From the NCBI GenBank assembly GCA_010093605.1, contig MU004185.1, positions 2,236,539 to 2,300,538 of the forward strand: 64,000 nucleotides of DNA, in the 5' to 3' direction. The translations under genes and the position numbers were made by a program. Under the pieces are notes generated by a model. It was not told the DNA's origin and did no database searches. It worked only from the letters and a program-made list of their open reading frames with translations. Source of the stretch: Lophium mytilinum. Its lineage: Eukaryota; Ascomycota; Dothideomycetes; Mytilinidiales; Mytilinidiaceae. Shown here piece by piece: positions 44,918-56,595 of the stretch (its first letter is position 1; the number at the start of each line of letters is the position of its first letter).

Positions 44918-46041
44918 GGCTTGTAGAATGAAGGTGCAGTAGGACACGCGGTTGCCTTGTTGTTTGGGTGCACAGTATAACTGCTGTGATGGATGTGAAG
45001 TCCGTGGACGATTAATCAATTAATCAAAAGTGGGCGTTTGAAGTAGCACAGACAGATAGATACAGCCGCCGGGTCTTCGGGAGGAGGGGCGAGTGTCTTA
45101 TGCCCACGAGCAGCTGCGGAAGACGCGAGTGCGTCTATTGTGCGGGCAGCGATGACTCGGCAGCCGACGCACTAAGCTCGCCATTCCAGCTGCTCCCCAG
45201 CGAGAGGGTTTCGAGGCGTTGGCGAGGGAGAAGTGCGAGTGGTGGAGATCGACCGCACAAGTTGCGCACACGTCACGGGCGATCGCACAAAGCGCGCATG
45301 ATGCTGATTGGCTGCCGTCAACCACACCTATTTGCTTTGTGATACGGAAAGTCGGATCTCGCCGTAAAGATTGCACCTAAATGCAGACCGGATACTATGT
45401 ACGGTTGATATATGCATACCTTACTCTATTTTAGTGCATCTGTGGTACCCGCGTGGTGGGAGCCCGTTTACCACCCCCCCGCAACGGCATCCCACATCCC
45501 CACCGCTACGCGAAAAGCTTGATGGCGATAAGCTTGAATAGCACGTGAAAGGGTCCAGGTGCCCATCCATCTCAACCTTATTATCACCCATCGCCAATGG
45601 CATGGGTAAGTTGGAGTCTGTGAATGCTAGCATGCCACGCCAGATCCGACAGCGTCTCTAAACGCGATTGGAAGGGCGCTAATGACACGATTTGATGCTC
45701 ATAGATTGCATTAATCTGCATTTCTGCCTGAATGGGAACGAAGGTGGCAGTATAGGGTAGACGATGCAATTCAAGGTATGTATGTATGCACCTATCGAGC
45801 GGGGTCCGAGAGAGTTTACGAGACACAAGGATAATAATATTGTGCAACGTCTCACCAACCGGCCGATCGAGTATCAAAAGTGTCTTGAAAGTACAAGTCC
45901 AATGTCGCCGCGTTGCTCAAAGCTCAAAGTAACCAGGGGTATAGTAATAGCGCCATCCAAACTAGGAAAAATAACTCAAAAAGGGAACAGTAAAGTAGGT
46001 CATGACGGTCATAAGACTCAGGGGAGGGTGGTTAGTTCCAT
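44918..46041. other. Intergenic, promoter of CCC2 and 3' flank of the GRF-finger gene
   Basis: 1.1 kb. GC-rich short ORFs at 45100-45376 occur on both strands without domains. No gene called and no clear copper-response motif found. Confidence 0.5.
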
Positions 46042-47292
46042 TCAATCGGAGTTCTGGTCATTTTCGAGCTTCCACTTGAGATGCTGCGCAAGCGCCTTCT
46101 CAGTCTCTAGCTCCGCTTCGAGCGTCGAGATACGGAGGCCCAGCTCCGTAATCTTTGAGTCTTTGGCTTTGATGGCGAGTCGGGATATTTCGCGCCTGGA
46201 CCAGAAATGTTAGCGACCATCCACTCCAATCTCCGGGAAGAAATAAACACCTACCCTTTGATAATCCCTTGCGTCCGCAGATCATGCTTGTTCAACACCG
46301 TCCGCACCCCCTCTTTCGTCACTTCATCTAACGCGACATTATTCACACTGAGCACTCCAAGCACATCGGTTATCAACAGGCAGTCCTCCCCATCCCCAAC
46401 GTCCACATCCCTAAACCGGCTCGGTGTCGGGGTGGTATCTTTCGCAGCAAGCGTGTTACTCGACCGTATCGGCGTCGGCGTCCCCACTGGCATCGGCAGC
46501 GTATAGCCTCTCATGATCTCTTTCTGGCGCTCCGAACCCGCCGTAACGTAGGACGAGTTCGACACCACGCTTGCCGGCGATGTCCGATCTATCCTCCCCG
46601 CCCCCTCTAGCAAAGTCTTGGACATGGATGTCGGCGTCGGAAGACCATCCGCATTCACCGGGCTATTTTCCAGCCACGGCAATTTGCGCCTGCTAGTATT
46701 CGGCGTCGTGAATGTGTCCGTCTTCACCGCTTTCCGGGGCGTTTCCGGAGGTTTAGAGAGGGTGTCGTACTGCTTCCCCAGCCGCGCGAGCTCCACGCTG
46801 TCGATCGAGTCGTCCCAGCCATAGTCTTCCTCCTCATCACTGCGTCCTCGCTTCTTATGCCCGTCCTCATGTTGCGGTAGCCCATAATCGCTCGGTGTGA
46901 ACGCCCTCGTGACCGCAATCGTAGGTTTCTTCGGCGTCGTTACCGGCGTCGCAGGCTCCGTCCTCGAATTCCCCAACACAGCCCGCCCCTCGCGCGGCTT
47001 CGCGGCATCCTCCCACAGGAAGAAGTTGCAGCACTCTTCGTCGTCTTGGCTCTTCTGGCATTTGTAGAACCAGCGGCCTTTGTTCGCGGTTTCTTTCTTG
47101 GTCTGGAGGTGAATGGCGGGGAGGCGGGGTGTGCAGTCGCCTGAGTTGGTGTTAGCGGCGGATTCGCGGTGATTGAGCGAGGGAGCGGTTACATTTCCAG
47201 GTGCCGTCCTCGAAGAGGCCCTTTTGCGTTGTGGCGTAGGAATGGGAGGGTCTGCCTTTGCCGCCTCTGCGGGCGCCTCGGAAGTTGGACAT
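46042..47292 (-). CDS. GRF-type zinc finger protein (379 aa)
   Basis: Three exons: 47292-47193, 47140-46255, 46195-46042. The spliced exon 1/2 junction forms a GRF zinc finger: WKCDCTPR...ETANKGRWFYKCQ...CCNFFLW (residues about 32-77), with the Gly-Arg-Trp-Phe core and paired Cys. Such fingers bind single-stranded nucleic acid and occur in DNA-repair and topoisomerase-associated proteins. The middle is disordered, Ser/Thr/Pro-rich, with several TP sites that could be CDK targets (for example TPVTTPKK). The last exon encodes a coiled coil of about 45 residues ending ENDQNSD. Nuclear DNA-metabolism role inferred from the GRF domain only. Confidence 0.8.
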
Positions 47293-48014
47293 AGTGGTTG
47301 GAGGAATGAGGATGTGGGGAGCGGCGATAGGTGCCTTAGCTGTCCTCGAGAGGTATTGGTCGCATGGTCTACGATGTTGTGTGAGATGTTCAGGCGGAAG
47401 GCTGGCGAAGCGGAGGTGTGGCTGGGAATTAGTGACGTTAGCGGGGAGAACGCAAAGCTTTGACCACTTCAGTCTTCCTCCCAATCCCCTGCAAACTGTA
47501 AAGCAACTACAGTATCCCTTAACCCTTCGATTTGGGCTCAACGCTATCGATGATGATGCGGCCAATTGGAGCTTTAATTCATGAGAACTGCGGCGACGTT
47601 TGGACAACTCAGTACGGTGTTCAACACATGTTCAAAATCATGAACCGAGCGTTGCATGCTGACGGCGTAATTCGGCTGGCACTAAGGGCGAATAACGCTA
47701 TTCAGAGAGCGCACAAGTAAAGAGTGTAACTTTATTAAGATCAAACTAAGGCGGACTGTCAGAGTGGAAATCTATCTATTAGAGTTCGTCTTAGTAGGCA
47801 AATCGCAGGTCACATGGTAATTTGGAAGGACGTACAATCCCTAGTCAAGCGACTACCTCTCATCCATTTTTTAGAAAGCATTCCAAGACTTCTATTCAAT
47901 ATCCTTTAATCTCTGAAACCTCATCATATCTCTTTCGCGGCCCCTATGCTTATTCTTTGCCAGCAGTAAACATCAGTCCTCGATAGTGTTGATCTCATTA
48001 TCTCACTTCTGGTA
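47293..48014. other. Intergenic
   Basis: About 720 bp, upstream of the GRF gene and downstream of the secreted-protein gene. Short ORFs without support. Confidence 0.5.
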
Positions 48015-49967
48015 TCAAATTGCGACGAGGGTGCAATTGAACTTCTGGGACATCAGCCGTTCTTGAGATGGTTTTGTGGAATCTCCGGGATTCTCCATGT
48101 GCCAATCGTTGAAAGCGTTCATATCGCAGTCGAATCTACTCATACCGCAGAGCTGGGTTGTGCAGGTTCGATAGGCTAAGAGCTTGTATCTTGAACACCA
48201 TCTAGGTTGACAATCGCTTGGTTTGCCGTAGTAGAGCGTGAATGCCGTAGAAGCGTACTCGTATGGCCTGTCTACGTTGATGTAGACGTATTGCGGTATT
48301 CCATCGTGTCTGACGTAGCTATCCCCAGAAGGGTCTGAAATTCTTTTGTCATTTGAATCATAAAGAACCCACCTATGGTTGGTGTAAATCATCAGCAAAG
48401 TCTAAAGATGGGAACGAGTAAGATCAGTAGGTTATGGCTTACTTCATGTCTGAAAATTTGTCCCTCTCCCTGGCTCGATGAGTGAACTCAATCTTGAACA
48501 CATTTGTCACTGGCGGCGGGGGTTCGATGATTTGGTAAGACGATGTACCACAGGCACTATCTGTGGTGCCAAGTTCCAACATGACACCCTTCTCCCCGCT
48601 CGGGACGCCTATTCCATATTAGTTCCAAGTAGAAAAAATCCTCCAGCATTGCAGATACAACTCACAGTTTAGAAATGCCAGGAACATTTCTTTGCAATTA
48701 TTAATACACGGTGGCTGGAACCCGTTATCAATTTTCGGTGCCCATCCAAAGTCAAACTTGTGGTTCTTGTAGTCAGGGTATTGCTGGGGCCCACGTGCAT
48801 CATCCACAGTGAAGTGATTCTGCCTTGCATCCGATAGATTAGTTAGGCTCATGCATTCAGATGTTATCAGACTATCAAATTTAGTAGGGGAACGAGCGGT
48901 TGGTGCGATTTTGACAGACCTGTTGAACAAATCAAGATCCATCTTTACAACCTTTCCTGATCCGCACTGGGATTTTCTAACCTGCCCTTTGAGTGCTATT
49001 TCTTTTGCGAAGGCCAAAGCCTCAGGCTGGGCGACGTGGGGAGCAAACGGAAATTTAGTGTCTTTGAGACAGGGGCAGCTGTATATCCATTAGATATCTT
49101 GAGATGTTATAATACGATGGAACTACCTGCCCTTTCCATTTTTCTTTGGCCAGCTAGATTTGTTCGTCAGTCGGCACCTTTCTAGCATTTGGAAAGACGG
49201 TACAACTTACCCCAACACACCGCAACTGTCCACTATCTCCCCCGCAGTTTTGACACTACGGAAGCCTATCAGGAAGATGACATGTACTAGACGACTGGGT
49301 TGGCTGTGCAGTTGTCACTTGCGAGACTAGACTTTTTTGAATGACATAGGCATCTGTGCCAGTCGGACGCTCGTTCCAGATCATGCGAGCGTAGGACAAC
49401 CAGTACACCAATAGCATCAGATTGTCAAAGTTCTCGCCAGTGACTCTCAGGGTCAGAGTCTTGCCAAGGTTAATGAGCTGTTGGAGTGCCCTGAGTTCGC
49501 CGTCGCCGGCCGGTTCGGGCAAACGTTGCTGAGCGACATGCGCAGCTTCGCGTAATCTGCCAGCGTCCATGGCATTCAGGAAAGCGGTACCCGCTGGAAC
49601 GACGCAGTCTAAGAAAAACCGCTTTCGACTCGAGGGGCATTGGACCTGGTCAAGAAGTAGGCCAAGATCCTTGTTCAGTTGAGCGGGAAGCGTTATAACA
49701 ACGTCCCCTGTGTCATGATTATCAGCAGGAGCTGTCATTGTCACAATCTTCAAACCTCTATGCGAACGTTAAAAATCGAAAATATGTAGAATTACGCGAG
49801 GTATAGTGGCAGTAAAACACAAGATTTGGATAATATATTTACCCTGTAGACTCCACTGTATCCTTTCGTATTTTGGGAGCTGGTGTAATCATGGGTACTG
49901 GTTCGCTAAGAGCAGTCCGTATGGCGGAAAGAAGAAAGAGAAAGAGAAAACAGAAAGATTGCACCAT
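48015..49967 (-). CDS. Secreted protein of unknown family, seven exons (about 526 aa)
   Basis: No family recognised. The ATG at 49967 opens a signal peptide: a Phe/Leu-rich core, cleavage near the ALSEP site at about residue 21. Exons: 49967-49843, 49757-49288, 49232-49211, 49153-49127, 49078-48666, 48608-48443, 48372-48015. All seven keep one frame with GT-AG introns of 48-85 nt. Exons 3 and 4 are tiny (22 and 27 nt), and the 55-nt intron before exon 3 is the least certain. The mature protein is helical at first, then Cys-rich: SCPCLK, ECMSL, CINNC, LNC, SACG, CSRY, TCTTQLCG and FDCD. This suggests a disulfide-stabilised extracellular protein. It is divergent from a zincin-like gene. Secretion is supported; function is unknown. 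Confidence 0.68.
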
Positions 49968-50498
49968 GATGCGACGAATTTTTGCGAATATGGATATTCT
50001 TGGAAGGAGTTATTGGGCACGTTACCTCAAAGTAGAGGAGATGTGAGGATCAGCATAGTGCAAATCTTTGAACTTTATACGAGAAATAGTAAAATTGCTT
50101 ATGTGTCCACTCCAGTGCATCGAGACCAAAATAGTTGAAGGAACTGAGACGTAGCCCCATGTTTGAAGGTTTACAGCAGGATACCGAAGGAGCCTTGCAG
50201 GTTTCCGCAGTCATATGTGCTTTGAAACCTAGCTGACTGTTGGGATGGGCACGGAATCGATGGATCAAAGACAGTCCTCTATGCCGCGTCGTTGACGGAA
50301 TCGACAGGGCTTAGGCTTCGGGTAGTTGGTCAATCATGCATCAAGTGACCCAAAATATCGCGTACATTGAGGGAGAAGGAACAGAGATGTGGCACCGTAG
50401 TAGCTTGGTATGACATGCGTTAGTTTAGAAAGGTGAACGTAGCTATCAAAGTGCGAAAGGAGGCTGAGATAGATGAGGCGCGTTTACTTACGCCTCTC
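49968..50498. other. Divergent promoter region, secreted protein (-) / zincin-like gene (+)
   Basis: About 530 bp. Shared upstream region; no ORF supported. The true first exon of the plus-strand gene could lie here. Confidence 0.45.
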
Positions 50499-51883
50499 AT
50501 GAGCAGGGAAACTTATTTGCGGAGTTTGGACTTTCCGCCCAATAGGAATCTAAGAAAAGAGGTGGGCCTCACCTGACTGACTTCTCTGCTGCGGCAGTTC
50601 CACGTACTCGCCGCATTTGACCAAGCTCTCAAAGATGTGGTAGTGTGGGGAGAGCGAGCAAGTTTACGGCTAGGAAGTGATGGCTCTCTGACGCTCCCGT
50701 ACATGGCCAGAGAGTTTGAGAGGTTCTTCCACCGTCCTACAACAGATGTGGAAGCATTTGATCAGGTCAAATGTAAGTCGCCAATCCTTTGCGTATGAGT
50801 CAACTCAATGATATGACCTATAGACGTTTTCGATACGATCAAGGATCTGACCGAAACATTAAATCGCAAGGCTTCCGATGTTAGAATCTACTGCGACGAC
50901 GATCGGGATTCAGCAGGAGATCGATGGACAAAAGTCGAGGATCAAGAGGGAGACAGTCCACTGAACAGCGAACTGTATAGAGAACCAGAGGATCGACGGG
51001 AAGATCAAGCGCCAGATACAGGCCCCTTCCAGCAGTGGGAGGATAAAACGAACTGGATAAGAATGTCAAGAGGCTCCGCAGGCTGCCAGTCTAGCGGAAA
51101 GAAACGCCTGGCAGAAGTGCAGTCTTATCAATATACAAAAGATACGCACGCGGACTTTGACACCGAAGAAAATCCCAGACGGGTTGTTATGACAGTAAGC
51201 AAATTGCGATCGCCGATCAGCCGGCTGGAGTCTGAATCTTATCATTGATACGATCTAGCTTTGCGATCACGCATTTGACAACACTGTTGTTCTTTTCTCC
51301 GACATGAAAGACATGGAAAGAGATGGTTGGTTGGTACCGCGTCCAACAGCGAACGATTGTGTCTTTTTTGACCTCAATGATTTGGAATGGGTTTTGACTG
51401 GGACGATATTCCATGAAGTGAGTCGTCATACTTAATACTACCACATTTATTCTTTACTTACTTGCTTTTAGTTCACTCATATGGACCAGGATAAACTTCG
51501 CAGTAAGTCACCGCATTTTCCTAACTAAATCTCACCTTCCGCGCTTGCCCTAACTTGATGAAGTGGACGACGTCAACGTAATAATTCCTGACCACCCGCC
51601 CCTAATCGTCAAATGGCCCGATCCTTACCGTATCACTACCTCTTTGCAGGTTTATGAGTACAAACACGCGATCAGAAACGCGGAGACATATACTTTCCTA
51701 GCAGCAATAGCGGTGTTCGCCGACTGGGGATACAGGCACAGAGACACTGAAGACATATACCCGAACTCTATCCGTTACGACGACAATTTGGAAAGAATCG
51801 GGGGAGAGCATTACAAACGCGATCTTCCCGCTTCTAAAGTGAGCCGAGGTCGACGGTCGGTCCCTATGGGATTCCAAAGCTGA
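50499..51883 (+). CDS. Zincin-like HExxH protein, M35-like (about 372 aa, 5' end uncertain)
   Basis: Exons after a doubtful first one (50499-50561): 50598-50772, 50824-51194, 51259-51417, 51472-51502, 51564-51883. The zinc-protease motif HEFTH is assembled across the intron at 51418-51471, in the context TGTIFHEFTHMDQDK. Downstream is YKHAIRNAETYTFLA. It resembles the 'N(A)xxYxFFA' region of deuterolysin/lysine-specific (M35-like) peptidases, and an Asp in the nearby ADWG could be the third ligand. Upstream is a Cys pair (IYCDDD ... LCDHAFDNTVVLF), also M35-like. No signal peptide is visible. The first intron in my model is only 36 nt, so the real N-terminus is probably elsewhere. Protease activity is inferred from the motif. 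Confidence 0.6.
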
Positions 51884-52858
51884 GTAGTTCGAATGGCGCT
51901 CAGTCGTCTGCTCGGATCGGCGCGCATCGTTGGACATATTCATGGCCGAATAGCAGATATGGTGCCAACCGCAAGAGCGCTTCCGGTTCTTTCAATACAT
52001 ATGCATTTCCTCGTTGCGAGACTTTCCTAGAACGGTGTTCGGAGATGGTAGGAGGCCTGGATTCTTTACTACTTGAACAACATATACGTGCATAAAATGC
52101 CTTTCAAACCCTAGTTGCAACCAGAGTATAGTGTACCGTGTGAGGGTTGTTGTGTCAATTGGGAGGGTTGAGAAGATCCAGAAGCGGTGAAAGAGGTGTT
52201 GAACCGGCTTTGTGAATGAAAAAGCAGGAAAGGGGCGATGTCGGGGGAAATGGCGGACCGTGCACCCTGCCAAGAAGCCGCCTACTCCTCATGGCTCAAC
52301 CTCAACACCAAACCTCGCATCGATCTGCTTTCGCCATTCTCCTGCGCCTCCCTTTATGCAGAAGTCATGCAGTCCGCAAGGCTCAGTTCCTTGGCGTGCA
52401 AGGCGCCATCACACAGCTTCCTCCAATCTCGTGCCTTAGCTGTAGCTCGGCATGAAATGTGCTGTGCCGCAGCGGCTATACCATTGCCACGGGACGCTCG
52501 AGTAGCCAGCGGCGCAATCGGACGACCGAAGCCTCTCGGCTCATGGTACTGTGGGGCCCGATGCTAGGCCCCTCGAGGCTACCATCAGTCCCATCAGTTG
52601 CGAAGTCAGGGCTTTGTGGCCAACCGTTCATCTTGTGGCTTTATAGCTTTCTCGTCCCATCGGTGGGTGGAGCGGGCCGCTGTGACTTCATGTTTCATCA
52701 AAGGGTCAACTAGGCTTCTTTGGCTGTGCCTCAGCGGTAGGGACCGGGGGTTTGACCAGGTCGTGGGGGCTCGCCGCAAAGCTATCCATATTGGCGGCCA
52801 TGCAAAACTCCCAGCTTCTCCCAGCTTTTCTCTCTTTGCGTCTGTCGTTGCAATCAAA
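51884..52858. other. Intergenic
   Basis: 975 bp. Three overlapping plus-strand frames are open at 52212-52713, but none starts or reads like a protein. Likely promoter of the next gene. Confidence 0.5.
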
Positions 52859-53990
52859 ATGCGTATCTTCGCGTTTCCCTTATTTTTGAACTTGTGCTAC
52901 GTACTCAGCTCGCCTGCAGTGCGACGTGCAGATCTCAGCACACCTACCTCTATCCCACAGCCATCCTCAACAACTCCATCCGACTCAGATTGGTTCTGGT
53001 GGAGTAACGGCCAGAACACGACATACGGCGGCTACTATCCCGAGTGGGATCAATGTCCAAAGGAGGGCACGACATGCGAAGAAGCCTGTGGTCTTGGAGC
53101 CGTGGAATGTGGCACCCTGGGAAATAATTGCTATTTCCCTGGTCTGGGTGATCAATGCTGCTATCAATGGGGAGGTTAGAACTTTATCCGCACCTTCAAT
53201 CCGGAACACTGTTAACTTGCTTTTATTAGAGTCATGCTGGGCTGGTACAAAATGCGCATATACTAACGACGATTTTCTTTGCTGCGACGATGTCAGTTGT
53301 GCTCTTTCTGTTCAGCCGGACGTTGCTAACTATATCCAATTAAGGACGAATCGGCAGACGATTGTGCGTCATACCAGGGTACTGGCGTCGCATTTTTGAC
53401 ACGCACTTCCAGATCCAACTTCATCATATCCCGCCAGCGGAACCAGCCTCATAGATCGGACTACAATATTAATGACGAAAGACCACTACATCACCGTAAC
53501 TGCGTCAACCCCGACGTCCACTCCGACCGACTCACTTCAGGTGTTCAAATCAAGCGAGTCCTCGTCATCTTCGGGAATGACCGTAGGAGCCAAGATCGGA
53601 GTCGGAATCGGAGTACCCGTGGCTGCGCTAGCCCTGGGGCTGCTCGGAGTGTTCGTATGGTTTCGAGCAGTGAAGCGCCATCGCTCGAAGACGCCTGAGA
53701 TGAAACCGCCTTGGGGAGTGGATGCTCAGGAATCGCATTTGACGCCGGAGGAATACGAGCGGACGAAGAACCAGAAACCCCCCGAAGATGATGAGGTGCA
53801 TGCAACCTATGATGGCGAGCCGGACGGACCAAATGCACCTCCGAGATCCTCTTTTCTTCAGGTATCACCTCTTTCACGGAACCGGGATTCTATGGCCACT
53901 TCATCTGTCAATACTACCTCGCCGAGTGTCAACTATACCCCGATCCCTTTCAACGATCTGCCTGAGCTAGTCGATGGTCCTACGAAATGA
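52859..53990 (+). CDS. Cys-rich single-pass type I membrane protein, four exons (324 aa)
   Basis: Exons: 52859-53174, 53230-53291, 53345-53363, 53413-53990. Signal peptide at residues 1-19 (hydrophobic Phe/Leu core). The ectodomain contains about 14 Cys, including QCPKEGTTCEEAC, VECG, NNCYF and QCCYQWG. After the first splice come ESCWAG, TKCAY and FLCCDD, a pattern seen in fungal cysteine-rich surface proteins. A Ser/Thr-rich stalk leads to one transmembrane helix (GVPVAALALGLLGVFVWF, about residue 202) with a basic stop-transfer (KRHRSK). The cytosolic tail is acidic and Pro-rich. The layout recalls WSC/SKG6-type wall sensors, but I see no WSC domain. The 19-nt third exon and the introns of 49-55 nt keep frame. 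Confidence 0.72.
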
Positions 53991-54850
53991 GCTCAGAGTG
54001 CTCTCCGGCTTACTATCCTGCCGTATTTTATTATGCGTCGCCCTCGTGTTAAGTTAGACTACATGCATCGCCTCATCTACTGCTTATAACCTTATTCGAT
54101 CTGGCCGATATTCTTCGGCCTTTCTTCTTACACTATATCCTCAGAAAAGCTGTAATTGAAGGACTATTTCGTAGGCTCTGTGCTGAGTAATCATGCTCCT
54201 ATAATTATGACCAGCATTGCTTTCATACTGGGTTGAGTCACTAAACTGTAAGAATTCCTCAGCGGTAGCCTGATTGAAGGAAAAGGCCGCAATATGATAA
54301 AATTTATCAAGTCAATCGAATTTTACCTACAACCCCGTTTGATTGATATCCGCATCCGCTTTTCATAGATACACAACGGCCCGATTATTATCTTTGGAGT
54401 CCTTGCAAGTTGGAAATAATTGAAAGGACTATCAAGTGGTCAGCGTTGCGGCAGCGTTCTCCCTCTAATTTAAGTGGCCTTGCACAGCGTCAAGCTAATT
54501 TCGCAATCTAGCTCCTTATCAGCAGTAGTCAAAGTTCATCACCGACCTTCCGATCTATATGTGTAGGGGGATCTGATTGGCTTGTCTTGATAGTAACACT
54601 AATATAGTCACGTGATCTACAATAATTAAAAATAGACCTAGGTAGCAGCGCATACCTAGGTTCAAGTTTCAGAAGTCGCCAAGCACTGCGCCGCAACAAG
54701 TACTGCCACTGCCTGCAACCCCGACGAGAGATCTGTCCCCATTCTTCCATACAAAAATGCTCATTTCACTCGCGTTTGAGCATGCCACATTTTGATTCGA
54801 TTCCAGGAACTCACTTCTTCCGCACGGCTTCTTGGCATATTGTCGCTACC
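53991..54850. other. Intergenic
   Basis: 860 bp, AT-rich at 54290-54640. No gene seen. The in-frame stretch just before 54851 contains another ATG at 54782 that could be the F-box start. Confidence 0.5.
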
Positions 54851-56245
54851 ATGTCACTTCTTGTTCTGCCAGACGACATGTTGAAGGAAGTACTGTCGTA
54901 TTTTGAATTCGATAAGACTACCCTTTCGAAACTCGCACTACAATGTCACCGACTGAACGCGTTGGTTCCTGCACACATGTTTCGATATTTGGAAATCTCG
55001 TCTACCGGCCAGCTTCAATTATTGGAACGGAGCTTCCAGGAAAACTCTGACCTCACCCGCCATGTCCGTGCATGCATCGTCCTCTCTCCTGACGAATTTG
55101 GAACTCTCGGAGACCGGGTACCTAAGGCACTATCCCGATTTCCCAACTTGCGAAGTTTTAAAGCTCAGCGCGCTCTTCAATTTCAGGATCGTGACGCGCG
55201 GGGTCGAATCATGATTTCGAGATATCGTTATGAGGAACCCCTTACGCGCCCTGGCATCTTTGAGTGCGACTTCATCGAAGAATTATACCACTCCAACATT
55301 ACCAGCGTTCACCTGAGTACCAACTTCAATATGACGGAAATTTGGCAGTTCCTCCTCCTTAATGGTCTTCACACCCTCCGCGCGACCAATCTGCATTATC
55401 TGACCGCTCAACCGATCGATTTCGGCGAGCCGGGAAAGATGTCATGTGTCAAACACCTCGAACTCACCGGCGGCAAGTTCTGGAGCTCGCGGCCAGATAA
55501 CCTTGGAAATCTTCTTGAGCGGACTCCGATGCTGCAACATCTCAAGTGTTCTCTTACCGAAGGGCGTTCAAGACCGGGTGTTCACGATATCAGGCCTTTA
55601 GCTCGTATGATTCAACACCTGCGTGTTTCCCTGTTAGCAAGGGCTCTGGAACGAGTCAAAGAATCCCTAGAGGTCCTAGAATTAAGCTCAGATATGCAGG
55701 GCACCGGCATTGGCCGTACCAATGCAAGCTTTGATTTATCGAGAATGAGCAAGCTGAAAAGGATTGAGGCGCCATCCATCTGCTTCTTTCACATAGGTGG
55801 CCCTACTCAGGATAGATGCCGATTATGCGAGCAGCTGCCCATGGGCTTAGAAAAGCTTACAGTACGTATAGACTCTGATCTCAATCTATTTATAGCAGTT
55901 ATTTCTGTCCACATGGCCCATTCTAACCGAGATGCTTAGATAAACTTCCATTCCGACGCCGGTATATTCCATCATCCACCCAATTTCAGATCACGAAATA
56001 CCCCTTGGGCAGACATACCGCCAGGCAATATTGAATGGCTGTTCCATTGGGCGGATTGTCTCTCGTCACGGCTTCCGAATCTGCGTTTAATTAAGCTGCG
56101 GGAGACAAACACGGTGCTTTCGCAAGATGAGTGGTTGGACAGGGATATTGTTGCGTGGGAGGTGCCGGTGCCTTTGACTGAAGCTTTTGAGCGTTCGGGG
56201 GCGAAGCTCGAAGTCTGGCTGAGGGCAACTGTTTCCGAGGAATAG
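54851..56245 (+). CDS. F-box protein (about 438 aa)
   Basis: Starts MSLLVLPDDMLKEVLSYFEF, which puts the F-box (L-P-x-D/E-x-L-x-E-V-L) at the N-terminus. An earlier in-frame ATG at 54782 would add 23 residues. The F-box is expected to bind Skp1 in an SCF ubiquitin ligase. The rest is Leu-rich, LRR-like (HLELTGGKF, LEVLELSSD), and presumably recognises substrates. One intron (55862-55939) has a GTACGT donor and a CTAACC branch site; exon 2 (55940-56245) continues the frame to the TAG. Without exon 2 the ORF would end early in the intron. Substrate unknown. Confidence 0.78.
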
Positions 56246-56595
56246 ATTTGACTAGGTGACGAGACTTGGTCTGCCCTCTAATCGAGCGAGCACGCTCTTC
56301 CTCTCAATGCTTAGCGTAATTCTACCAACCAACACCCCGTCATTGTACACACACGTTGCAACAATGCTTCGAATCCACCAACATCTTGTCCATGTTTCGT
56401 ATCCATCATTGTACACACATCGTTTAGTATTGTCTCGCCTCTATAAGTGTGATACTTTAGCAGAAAGGACAGGCTACAAACTCACTCACCAAAGCTGTTG
56501 AACGCGCCTTGGAACTGTTCTTCCCAATTCAACTTCCTACTGCTTCCAGGTACGCCAAATCGAGCACGACACAGAAGACTCTTACTTACTCGAAG
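56246..56595. other. Intergenic, promoter of kinase-like gene 1
   Basis: 350 bp. Contains two similar stretches (TTGTACACACA at 56344-56354 and 56409-56419). Not a gene. Confidence 0.5.

Noticed and set aside
44918-45019. Extra 34 residues at the N-terminus of CCC2
   Set aside because: Starts at TTG, not ATG; the ATG at 44917 has a good context.
50562-50597. 36-nt intron in the zincin-like gene
   Set aside because: Shorter than any other intron in the window (48 nt and more elsewhere, apart from one possible 45-nt case); used only as a placeholder, and the true 5' end probably lies elsewhere.
53364-53412. Frameshift in the Cys-rich membrane protein gene
   Set aside because: A 49-nt intron with GTGCGT donor and TTGAC branch site restores the frame, so no lesion is needed.
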